Source of the DNA: Acidimicrobiia bacterium
GTDB lineage: Bacteria; Actinomycetota; Acidimicrobiia; Acidimicrobiales; CAIXPF01
Length of the DNA: 64,000 bases
Reading direction: 5' to 3'
NCBI GenBank assembly: GCA_947476745.1
Contig: CANJRG010000003.1
Location: forward strand, 165,839-229,838
Position 1 is the stretch's first letter. The number at the start of each line of letters is the position of its first letter. Shown one piece after another: positions 7,336-15,042 of this stretch. Under the pieces are notes generated by a model. The model was given only the letters and a program-made list of their open reading frames with translations. It was not told where the DNA came from and made no database searches. Made by a program: the position numbers and the translations under genes.

Positions 7336-8493
7336 ATGCCCGCCGTGGATGCGAACGCAGCGGTACGGGAACTCGTCGAAGGTCAGATCGCCGAAGGACG
7401 CCAGATCGGCGTGCAGGTGTGTGCCTACGTGCATGGGGAGAAGGTGATCGACGTCGTCGCCGGCAGCCGCGGCCCCGACGACGACCGGCCGGTCGAGCCG
7501 GACTCGCTGTTCCTCAGCTTCTCCACCACCAAGGGCATCACCGCGCTGGCCCTGCACCAGCTCGCCGATCGCGGCCTGATCGACTACGAGGCCCCGGTCG
7601 TCACCTACTGGCCGGCGTTCGGCCGCCACGGCAAGGACAAGCTGACCGTGGCACAGGCCATGAGCCACCAGGCCGGCCTGTACGCGCTGCCCGACCCGCT
7701 GCTGCCCGAGCACCTGACCGACTGGGACGCCGCGCTGGCCCGCATGGCGGACGCGGTGCCGGCATGGGTGCCGGGCACGGCCACCGGCTACCACGCCGTC
7801 ACCTACGGCTGGATCGCCGGGGGCATCATCGCGGGGGCCTGCGGCCGCCATGTCAGCGACGTGATCCGAACCGAGATCGCCGAACCGCTCGGTGTGGCCG
7901 ACGAGTTCTTCGTCGGCCTGCCCGTCGATCCTGCGGTCGAGGCCCGGCTGACCACGCTGGCCATCGTGCCGGCCGGAGACGGCCTGCCCATCCCCGACGA
8001 TTCCCCGTTCTACGCCGCCATGCCGAAAGGTATGTGGCCGCGCTTCAACGAGCTGCCGTTCCGTCGGGCGGTCATGCCCGGCGCGAACGGGCATTTCAGC
8101 GCCCGGGCCCTCGCCAAGATGTACGGCGCGCTGGCCAACGGCGGCGAGATCGACGGGGTTCGCCTGGTCAGCCCCGGCCGGATCGCCTCGATGCAGCAGC
8201 TGCGCACCGCCGAGGTCGACCGGGTGCTGATGGCTCCGATTCGCAAGAACTGCGGCTTCTTCCTGGGCGGGCTGGGCCCGGATCTGCAGGGCAACCTGGT
8301 GCATGGTCCGATGGGGCCCCGCGAAACGGCGTTCGGCCACCCCGGTGCCGGCGGCTCGGTCGGGTTCGCCGATCCCGAGATCGGCCTCGGCGTCGGCCTG
8401 ACCATCAACAAGATGGCCTATCCGGTGCCGGGCACGGGGACGACGCTGGAGATCTGCGACCTCATCCGGTCCCTGGTCGAGGGCCAGGGCTAG
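7336..8493 (+). CDS. serine hydrolase, class C beta-lactamase / EstB-like family
   Basis: 385 residues. The nucleophile motif SxxK is S63-T-T-K66 within FLSFSTTKGITALALHQLAD. LTVAQAMSHQAGL and the Tyr152 region (ATGYHAVTYGW) follow, and a glycine-rich GHPGAGGSVGFADPE stands near the C-terminus where class C enzymes have KTG/HxG. No signal peptide is visible, so it is probably a cytoplasmic esterase or amidase. The frame opens upstream at ATG 7294, but that codon lies inside a stable stem-loop, so I prefer ATG 7336; GTG 7345 is a further option. It lies between two crotonase genes and probably belongs to the same catabolic run. Confidence 0.85.
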   Translation: MPAVDANAAVRELVEGQIAEGRQIGVQVCAYVHGEKVIDVVAGSRGPDDDRPVEPDSLFLSFSTTKGITALALHQLADRGLIDYEAPVVTYWPAFGRHGKDKLTVAQAMSHQAGLYALPDPLLPEHLTDWDAALARMADAVPAWVPGTATGYHAVTYGWIAGGIIAGACGRHVSDVIRTEIAEPLGVADEFFVGLPVDPAVEARLTTLAIVPAGDGLPIPDDSPFYAAMPKGMWPRFNELPFRRAVMPGANGHFSARALAKMYGALANGGEIDGVRLVSPGRIASMQQLRTAEVDRVLMAPIRKNCGFFLGGLGPDLQGNLVHGPMGPRETAFGHPGAGGSVGFADPEIGLGVGLTINKMAYPVPGTGTTLEICDLIRSLVEGQG

Positions 8494-8533
8494 GGTCGCC
8501 GCGGTAGCGGGGCATCGACGAGGAGAACAGAAA

Positions 8534-9307
8534 ATGTGGTTGCGCATCCGTCAGATCGCACTGGTCGCAGAGCAGCTCGAGCCGGTGATCGAGGACTTCA
8601 GGGCCGTACTCGGCCTCGAGGTGTGCTTCGTGGACCCCAGCGTGAAGGTCTTCGGCCTGCACAACTCGTTGATGACGGTGGGTAACCAGTTCATCGAGGT
8701 GGTCGCCCCCATCGAGGAGGGCACCACGGCCGGCCGCTACCTCGAACGGCGTGGCGGCGACGGTGGCTACATGGTGATCACCCAGTGCGACGACCATGCG
8801 GCGCGCCAGGCCCGGGTGGAGGCGATCGGCGTGCGCCAGGCCTGGGGGATGGAGCATGGCGACTACCGCTGCATGCAGCTGCATCCCAAGGACACCGGCG
8901 GGTCGTTCTTCGAGATCGACGCCATGGTCGGCGAGGGCGCCCACGACCCCGACGGCCCGTGGGAACCGGCCGGCGGCCGGGGCTGGGAGCAGCATCGCCG
9001 CCCCGAACGGGTTCGGGCCATCACCGGGGCCGAGTTGCAGAGCGACGACCCGGCCGGCCTCGCGGCGCGCTGGGCGTCCATCGCCGAGCTGCCGGTTGGG
9101 ACCGATGCCGAGGGCAACCCGATCGTCGAGCTCGACAACGCCATGTTGCGCTTCGTGACCGCCACCGACGGCCGCGGCGAAGGCCTCGGCGGGATCGACG
9201 TCGCCACCGTGGACGCTGCGGCAATTCTCGAGGCGGCGCGCGCCCGCGGCGCCTACGTCAACGACGGCCAGGTCCTGCTCGGCGGGCTGCGGGTGAACCT
9301 GCGATGA
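8534..9307 (+). CDS. VOC superfamily (glyoxalase-like) protein
   Basis: 257 residues beginning MWLRIRQIALVAEQLEPVIE. The first half is a VOC module with a probable metal ligand at IRQIAL and another at SFFEIDAM. The second half, LAARWASIAELPVGTDAEGN and later, is a weaker second VOC-like repeat. It is preceded by AGGAGAACAG, a good ribosome site. Its TGA overlaps the ATG of the second crotonase as ATGA, so the pair is coupled. The family includes glyoxalases, dioxygenases and epimerases; the substrate is not evident. The context of crotonases and hydrolase suggests a ring- or ketone-related catabolic step (inference). Confidence 0.85.
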   Translation: MWLRIRQIALVAEQLEPVIEDFRAVLGLEVCFVDPSVKVFGLHNSLMTVGNQFIEVVAPIEEGTTAGRYLERRGGDGGYMVITQCDDHAARQARVEAIGVRQAWGMEHGDYRCMQLHPKDTGGSFFEIDAMVGEGAHDPDGPWEPAGGRGWEQHRRPERVRAITGAELQSDDPAGLAARWASIAELPVGTDAEGNPIVELDNAMLRFVTATDGRGEGLGGIDVATVDAAAILEAARARGAYVNDGQVLLGGLRVNLR

Positions 9308-10155
9308 CCGACACGAAGCCGACCGACCCGACGGCGGCCGCTGGGCACGCCATCGCCGTCACCGTCGAGGATCCGGTCTGCATCATCCGGCTCGACCGGC
9401 CCGAGCGGCTCAACGCTCTGACCTTCCCGATGCTCGACGAGCTGCGGGCCGCGGTCGAGGCCGCGGCCGCCGATCCGCGGGTGGTCGGCATCGTCATCAC
9501 CGGCAACGGGCGTGGCTTCTGTTCCGGGCTCGACGCCGCAGTGCTCGCTGCGGTCACCGGCGGCGACGGCGTGGAGAACCATGCCGGCGCCCGGCCCGCC
9601 ACTGCCGAGGAGCTGCCCGGCCTGTTCAGCTACCTGCTGCAGGTACCCAAGCCGGTTGTGGCCGCCGTCAACGGCGTGGCCGCAGGCGGCGGCGTCGTGC
9701 TGGCCTCGATGTGCGACGTGCGCCTGGCGTCGGACCTTGCGTCGTTCACCACCGTGTTCCTGCAGCGCGGTCTCGTCGCCGAGCACGGCACCAGCTGGAT
9801 CCTGCCGCGGTTGCTCGGCCCTGGCCGTGCCCTCGACCTGCTGTGGACCGGCCGACGGATCAGCGCCGAGGAGGCGTTGACGGTTGGGATGGTCGAGTAC
9901 GTGGTGCCGGCGGACGAACTGCTGGACCGGGCGGTCGACTACGTAGGGCAGATCGCGGCGTCGGCGTCGCCGGCGACGGTGGCCGCCACCAAGCGGATGG
10001 TCTACGACCACCTCGGCACCGGCTACGAGGCGGCGTTGCGCGATGCCGACGCTGAAGCCTGGCGGGCCGTCGAAGGACCCGACGCCACCGAGGGCGCGCA
10101 GGCCCTGCTCGAGAAGCGGCCGCCCCGGTTCCGCCGCCTCGGCACCGACGGCTGA
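9304..10155 (+). CDS. enoyl-CoA hydratase/isomerase (crotonase) family protein
   Basis: 283 residues. It has IIRLDRPERLNALTFPMLDE, the oxyanion-hole segments FCSGLDAAVL and AVNGVAAGGGVVLA, and QRGLVAEHGTSWILPRLLG. As in the crotonase-RidA fusion, the two hydratase glutamates are replaced (Val and Phe), and a glutamate is found in VAEHG instead, so these two are paralogues of a non-classical subgroup. ATG 9304 overlaps the VOC stop. It ends the plus-strand run and converges on a decayed crotonase on the opposite strand. Confidence 0.9.
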   Translation: MTDTKPTDPTAAAGHAIAVTVEDPVCIIRLDRPERLNALTFPMLDELRAAVEAAAADPRVVGIVITGNGRGFCSGLDAAVLAAVTGGDGVENHAGARPATAEELPGLFSYLLQVPKPVVAAVNGVAAGGGVVLASMCDVRLASDLASFTTVFLQRGLVAEHGTSWILPRLLGPGRALDLLWTGRRISAEEALTVGMVEYVVPADELLDRAVDYVGQIAASASPATVAATKRMVYDHLGTGYEAALRDADAEAWRAVEGPDATEGAQALLEKRPPRFRRLGTDG

Positions 10156-10188
10156 CCCGGGCCGGACGGACCGGGCCGGCCGACGGGT

Positions 10189-10554
10189 TCACCGCCGAGG
10201 TTCCGGCGCTAAGCGACCCTGGAAGTTGGCCGGGCGCTTCTCCACGAAGGCCCGGAACGCCTCGATGCAGTCCTCGCTGGCGGTGATGCGCAGCGCCTCG
10301 TCGGCGCCGAACTTGCCGGGCAGGAAGTACAGCTAGCGGGCTTTGGCCGGCCCCACGATGCGCGGCAAGGTCCACGGGCCACCCATGTCGCCGGCCACCG
10401 CCACGTCGAGAAAGGCCGTCGAGAGCACCTCGTGCAGCTCGCGCATCATGGTGTTGGTGATCCCGTTGTGCCGGTCGGGCCGGTTCAACGTGACGGTTCC
10501 GATCCCGTCGGCCAGCTCGTAGCGGATGGTCTGGTAGGTGTCGGATGCGCCCAC
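10189..10554 (-). pseudogene. decayed enoyl-CoA hydratase gene (two internal deletions plus amber codon)
   Basis: From GTG 10554, five bases after the acyl-CoA dehydrogenase stop, the frame reads a normal crotonase N-terminus (YELADGIGTVTLNRPDRHNG). It then jumps from STAFLD to VAVAGDMGGPWTLPRIVG, losing about 70-80 residues with the oxyanion-hole region. After GPAKAR comes an in-frame TAG (10334-10336) where relatives usually have Glu before LYFLPGKFGADEALR. A second jump follows to EDCIEAFRAFVEKRPANFQG, the normal C-terminus. About 120 of 270 residues remain. It was probably the second gene of the dehydrogenase operon. Confidence 0.8.
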
Positions 10555-10559
10555 GGCGG

Positions 10560-11861
10560 TCAGATCTCCTCGAGGACGTGCTGCTCGAGCAGTTCGGCGA
10601 AGCGCTCGCGGGCCTGGTCGCGCAGGGTGAGGGTGTGCTGGGACGGGAACAGGCCCTCGGTGGGGGCGTGCTCGGAGAGCACCAGACGGGCGAGGGTGGC
10701 CTTGTGCACCTCGGTCGGCCCGTCGGCGAGGCCCATGTGGAACGACTCGATGACCATGCCGGCGAAGGGCATCTCGTTGGACGCCCCGAGGCTGCCGTGG
10801 ATCTGCAGCGCCCGAGCCGCCACGTCGTGGTACACCTTCGGCATCAGGGCCTTGACCGCGGCGATGTCCTTGCGGACCCGCTTGTAGTCCTTGTACCGGT
10901 CGATCTTCCACGCGGTCTGCAGGACGAGCAGGCGGAAGCACTCGATGTCGATCCAGGACTGGGCGACCATGTCCTGCACCATCTGCTTGCGGCCGAGCAT
11001 CTCACCCTGGGTGAAGCGGCTGACCGCCCGTTCGCAGAGCATGTCGAAGGCCTTGCGGACCTGGCCGACGGTGCGCATGGCGTGGTGGATGCGCCCGCCT
11101 CCGAGGCGGGTCTGGGCCACCACGAACGCGCCGCCACGGTCGCCGAGCATGTTGGCCTTGGGCACCCGTACGTCGCGGTATTCCATGTAGGCGTGGCTGC
11201 CCTCACGGTCGGCCTGGTAGCCGAGGGCGACGTTGCGCTTGATGATGATGCCGGGGGTGTCCGCCGGTACCAGGAACATCGACATGCGCTGGTACGGCGG
11301 GTTGTCGGGGTCGGTGACCGTCATGGTGATGAAGAAGTCGGCGTAACGGGCGTTGGAGGAGAACCACTTCTCGCCGTTGATGACCCATTCGTCGCCGTCG
11401 GCCTCTGCCCGGCAGGTGAACACCTTGGGGTCCGCACCGCCCTGCGGTTCGGTCATCGAGAAGCACGACACCATGTCGTTGCGCAGCAGCGGCTCGAGGA
11501 AGCGCTGCTTCTGCTCGGGGGTGCCGTAGTGGGCGAGGATCTCGCTGTTGCCCGAGTCGGGGGCCTGGCAGCCGAAGGTGACCGGCGCGCACTTGGCGGT
11601 GCCGAGGATCTCGTTGAGCAGGCCCAGCTTGACCTGGCCGTAGCCGGGCCCGCCGAGGTCGGGGCCGAGGTGGCAGGCCCACAGGCCGCGGTCGCGGACC
11701 TTCTGCTGCAGCGGCGGGATGACGGCCTGCCGGATCGGGTCACGCAGGTCGTAGGGGCTGGCGACGATGTGGTCGAGCGGGGCGATCTCGGTCTCCACGA
11801 AGTCGCGCACCCAGTCCAGTTCCTGTTGGAACTGCGGATCGGTCTCGAAATCCCACGACAT
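10560..11861 (-). CDS. acyl-CoA dehydrogenase
   Basis: 433 residues, full length. It contains SCFSMTEPQGGADPK, the acyl-CoA dehydrogenase signature 1, DEWVINGEKWFSSNARYAD in the beta domain, and the C-terminal ALQIHGSLGASNEMPFAGM with GPTEVHKATLARLVL. The catalytic base is probably in that C-terminal region, as in ACAD10/11-like enzymes. It oxidises acyl-CoA to enoyl-CoA with FAD and passes electrons to ETF. It lies just before the decayed crotonase, so this locus may once have encoded consecutive beta-oxidation steps. Chain-length preference is not readable. Confidence 0.93.
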   Translation of the reverse strand: MSWDFETDPQFQQELDWVRDFVETEIAPLDHIVASPYDLRDPIRQAVIPPLQQKVRDRGLWACHLGPDLGGPGYGQVKLGLLNEILGTAKCAPVTFGCQAPDSGNSEILAHYGTPEQKQRFLEPLLRNDMVSCFSMTEPQGGADPKVFTCRAEADGDEWVINGEKWFSSNARYADFFITMTVTDPDNPPYQRMSMFLVPADTPGIIIKRNVALGYQADREGSHAYMEYRDVRVPKANMLGDRGGAFVVAQTRLGGGRIHHAMRTVGQVRKAFDMLCERAVSRFTQGEMLGRKQMVQDMVAQSWIDIECFRLLVLQTAWKIDRYKDYKRVRKDIAAVKALMPKVYHDVAARALQIHGSLGASNEMPFAGMVIESFHMGLADGPTEVHKATLARLVLSEHAPTEGLFPSQHTLTLRDQARERFAELLEQHVLEEI

Positions 11862-11957
11862 GTAGTTCCCCTCGGCTCAACTGCTGGGCCGCGTGCGCGG
11901 CGGGGTCAGCCTGTCATCTCCGCAAGGTTCGGGCCAGCACGACGCCGGCTGCGACGA

Positions 11958-13217
11958 TCAGCTCGCAGGCGCCGCGGCCGACCAGGCCGCCGCGTACTCG
12001 TCCGCGGCGGCGTCCCAGGTGAGCGCGGTGTGGGTCCGCGCTGCGTGCACGTCACGCCAGTAGCGCTGCATCGGTTCGTCCGCGGCCAGGGCGCTGCCGC
12101 CCGACGCCTCGTAGAGTCGGTCGACGGCCCGGGCGCACAGCCGCACCGAGAACGCCGTGTCGCGCAGCACGGTGGCGGCCTCGAGCGCGCTCGGCGCGAC
12201 CCGCTGACCCCCGGCGGCGGACCCGTTCCCGCCGACCTCGTTCCCGTCCCCGCCGTCCCCGCCGCCGGACCTAGCGTTCCCGCCGTGGACCGCGTGGCGG
12301 CCCATGCGGTCGAGATCGGTTGCGGCGCGTTGCAGGACCAGGGCGGCGGCGTCGATCTCGGCGGAGGACTCGGCCACCCGGAACGCCGCCGCGGGGTCCT
12401 GGCGTTGCGGGCGTCGAGCCATGCCGACGAGGTGGTCGGTGCTGCGGGTGCCGAAGCGGTCGAGGGCGGCCCGGGCGGCGCCGATGACCGGCGGGGCGAG
12501 GACCAGCATGGCGACCGGCCGGAACGGGGCGAACAGCATCGTCTCCGCCCCGTCGAACTGGCCGGGGGCCAGGCCCTGGGCGGCGGCACCGACGGACAGC
12601 ACCCGGTGGGCGGGTACGACGGTGCCCTCGGGGACCACCACGTCCTTGCTGCCGGTGCCGCGCAGGCCCATGACCTGCCAGGTGTCGTGATCGATGACGG
12701 TCTGCGCAGAGGGCAGCATGGCGATGACGCGGTCGTCGCGTCCGTCGGGTCCGGGCACGATGCCGCCGACGCCGAACCAGTCGGCATGGTCGCAGCCGCT
12801 GCCGAAAGGGAACCGGCCGGCGACCACGACGTCGCCGTCGGCGGTTCGCTCGAAACGGACACGCGGCACGATCGACGCGCTGATGCGGGCGGCGGGGTTC
12901 GGGCCCCAGATGTCGTCCTGAGCCAGGGGGTCGAACAGGGCCAGCATCCAGTTGTGGGCGCTCCAGACCGACAGGCACCACGCGGCGGAGGTGCAGGCCT
13001 CGCCGACCGCGGCCACGACCTCGGCGTAGGCGGCGAACCCGGCGGCGCCACCGCCGTAGCGGTGGGGCTGCAGGAGTCGGTGGGCGCCGATGGCGGTCAG
13101 TTCCTCGGCGGTGCGCGGGTCGAGGCGACGGTCGGCCTCGGCCCGGGCGGCGCGTTCGGCCCAGCGGGGGAGCAGCGCACGGACCTCGTCGACGATCGTG
13201 CGGGATTCGAGCAGCAC
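11958..13217 (-). CDS. acyl-CoA dehydrogenase-fold flavoprotein (HsaA/DszC-like monooxygenase)
   Basis: 419 residues. The GTG at 13217 follows a clear GGAGG six bases upstream; an in-frame extension to 13298 has no such support. EELTAIGAHRLLQPHRYGGG and CTSAAWCLSVWSAHNWMLAL match the N-terminal domain of group D flavin monooxygenases such as HsaA and DszC, followed by MGLRGTGSKDVVVPEGTVVP. The catalytic Glu of true dehydrogenases is not apparent. A glycine-rich insert of about 27 residues (GGNARSGGGDGGDGNEVGGN onward, near residues 315-340) interrupts the C-terminal helical domain. It diverges from the acyl-CoA carboxylase genes. A reductase partner is not in the window. Confidence 0.82.
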   Translation of the reverse strand: MLLESRTIVDEVRALLPRWAERAARAEADRRLDPRTAEELTAIGAHRLLQPHRYGGGAAGFAAYAEVVAAVGEACTSAAWCLSVWSAHNWMLALFDPLAQDDIWGPNPAARISASIVPRVRFERTADGDVVVAGRFPFGSGCDHADWFGVGGIVPGPDGRDDRVIAMLPSAQTVIDHDTWQVMGLRGTGSKDVVVPEGTVVPAHRVLSVGAAAQGLAPGQFDGAETMLFAPFRPVAMLVLAPPVIGAARAALDRFGTRSTDHLVGMARRPQRQDPAAAFRVAESSAEIDAAALVLQRAATDLDRMGRHAVHGGNARSGGGDGGDGNEVGGNGSAAGGQRVAPSALEAATVLRDTAFSVRLCARAVDRLYEASGGSALAADEPMQRYWRDVHAARTHTALTWDAAADEYAAAWSAAAPAS

Positions 13218-13401
13218 GGCGATCCTCCCACGGACGGTTCGAACTCCATCATGGCCGATCATCGGTCGATGCGATGCGGCGGGCGGGCGGTTCCCCACCG
13301 GCTACCGGGTGCGTGTCGGGTCCGCGTCGGGATTGCACCGTGGGCCGGCGCGTGGCTTCGGTGGACTTGGCCGGTGCGCCATAGGTGGGCGAGCATGGGC
13401 C

Positions 13402-15042
13402 ATGCGACTACCGCAGGCGCGACCGCTGCCGAGCACGATCGACATCCGCTCCGACCAGTTCCGCCGGAACCGGGCCGACATGGAGGAGATGCTCGCCGTT
13501 CTCGACGGGCTGTACCGCCAGGCCGCGGACGGTGGCGGGGACCGTTCCCACGAGCGGCTCGCCGCCCGGGGCAAGATGCCCGTTCGGGACCGTATCTCGC
13601 TGGCGTTGGACCGTGACTCGCCGTTCCTGGAGATCAGCCCGCTGGCGGCGTGGGGCTCCGACTACACCGTCGGCAGCGGCATGGTGCTCGGCATCGGCGT
13701 GATCGCCGGTACGGAGTGCGTGATGCTGGCCAACGATCCCTCCGTGCTGGGTGGGGCCATGACCAGCTTCGCGGTGAAGAAGTTGATGCGGGCGCTCGAG
13801 ATCGCCCGGCACAACCGGATGCCGTACATCCAGTTCGTGGAGTCCGCCGGTGCGGACCTGCGCGGCGATCCCGACCCCGAGCGGTCGATGCGAACCAACA
13901 CCACCCATTTCGGCGAGTCGGGCCGCATGTTCTACGAGATCACCGAGCTGTCGAAGATGCGCATCCCGACGATGTCGGTGGTGTTCGGCAGTTCCACCGC
14001 CGGTGGCGCCTACCAGCCGGGTATGTCGGACTACAACATCATGATCCGCGACCAGTCGAAGGTGTTCCTCGGGGGCCCGCCGCTGGTGAAGATGGCGACC
14101 GGTGAGGACTCCGATGACGAGACCCTCGGCGGGGCGGTGATGCACACCGAGATCTCCGGTCTGGGCGACTACCTGGCCAACGACGAGCTCGACGCCATCC
14201 GCCTGTGCAGGGAGGTGGTATCCCACCTGAACTGGCGCAAGCTGGGGCCCGCCCCGACCATGCCGGCTGACGAGCCGGTGCACGACGCCGAGGACCTGCT
14301 GGGCATGGTGTCTCGTGATCTGCGCCAGCCGCTCGACATCCGCGAGGTCATCGCCCGGGTCGTCGACGGCAGCCGCTTCGAGGAGTTCAAGGCCCGCTAT
14401 GGCACGACCATGGTGTGCGGCTGGGGCTCCATCCACGGCTACCCGGTGGGCGTCGTGGGCAACAACGGGGCGATCTTCTCGCAGTCGGCCGAGAAGGCCG
14501 CCCAGTTCATCCAGCTCTGCAACCAGATCGACGTCCCGCTGGTGTTCCTGCAGAACATCACCGGCTTCATGGTGGGCCGCGATTTCGAGCACTCCGGCAT
14601 CGTCAAGAACGGCTCGCTGATGATCAACGCCATGTCGAACTCGACGGTGCCGCACATTACGGTGATCGTCGGCTCGTCCTATGGTGCCGGGAACTACGGC
14701 ATGTCGGGCCGGGGGTTCAACACCCGCTTCACGTACCTGTGGCCCACCGCCAAGATCGCGGTCATGGGCCCCAAGCAGATGGCGGGGGTGATGAGCATCG
14801 TGGAGCGCAACAAGGCCCAGCGGCAGGGCACTCCCTTCGACGAGGAGGCGGACGCCCAGCGGGCGGCGTTCGTGGAGGAATGGGCGGAGCAGCAGTCCCT
14901 CGCCCTGTACGCCACGTCGCGGGTCAGTGACGACGGCATCATCGACCCGCGCGACACCCGGACGGTGATCGGGATGAGCCTGTCCTACTGTCACAACAAC
15001 ACGGTGCAGGGCGCACCGAACTACGGGGTGTTCCGGCCATGA
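13402..15042 (+). CDS. acyl-CoA carboxylase, carboxyltransferase (beta) subunit
   Basis: 546 residues, within the normal range for propionyl- or methylcrotonyl-CoA carboxylase beta chains. The N-terminal half has YIQFVESAGADLRGDPDPE, SSTAGGAYQPGMSDYNIMI and VFLGGPPLVKMATGE. The C-terminal half has PLVFLQNITGFMVGRDFEHS and SYGAGNYGMSGRGFNTRFTY, which form the acyl-CoA and biotin sites. ATG 13402 gives the expected start (MRLPQARPLP); further upstream the frame has no family similarity. Its stop overlaps the start of the biotin carboxylase subunit. The motifs resemble methylcrotonyl/geranyl-type as well as propionyl-type subunits, so the substrate is uncertain. Confidence 0.92.
   Translation: MRLPQARPLPSTIDIRSDQFRRNRADMEEMLAVLDGLYRQAADGGGDRSHERLAARGKMPVRDRISLALDRDSPFLEISPLAAWGSDYTVGSGMVLGIGVIAGTECVMLANDPSVLGGAMTSFAVKKLMRALEIARHNRMPYIQFVESAGADLRGDPDPERSMRTNTTHFGESGRMFYEITELSKMRIPTMSVVFGSSTAGGAYQPGMSDYNIMIRDQSKVFLGGPPLVKMATGEDSDDETLGGAVMHTEISGLGDYLANDELDAIRLCREVVSHLNWRKLGPAPTMPADEPVHDAEDLLGMVSRDLRQPLDIREVIARVVDGSRFEEFKARYGTTMVCGWGSIHGYPVGVVGNNGAIFSQSAEKAAQFIQLCNQIDVPLVFLQNITGFMVGRDFEHSGIVKNGSLMINAMSNSTVPHITVIVGSSYGAGNYGMSGRGFNTRFTYLWPTAKIAVMGPKQMAGVMSIVERNKAQRQGTPFDEEADAQRAAFVEEWAEQQSLALYATSRVSDDGIIDPRDTRTVIGMSLSYCHNNTVQGAPNYGVFRP

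Noticed and set aside
6544..8547. 667-codon minus-strand open frame across the crotonase-RidA and serine hydrolase genes
   Set aside because: It is antisense to two genes with intact catalytic motifs; the translation is His/Arg/Gly-rich without domains.
10545..13616. Very long plus-strand open frame of over 1000 codons opposite two flavoprotein genes
   Set aside because: It is the complement of two clear acyl-CoA dehydrogenase-fold genes. High G+C third positions leave antisense frames open, and its translation shows no family motif. The same applies to 2227-4245, 15021-17285 (minus), 29-32 kb plus frames and others.
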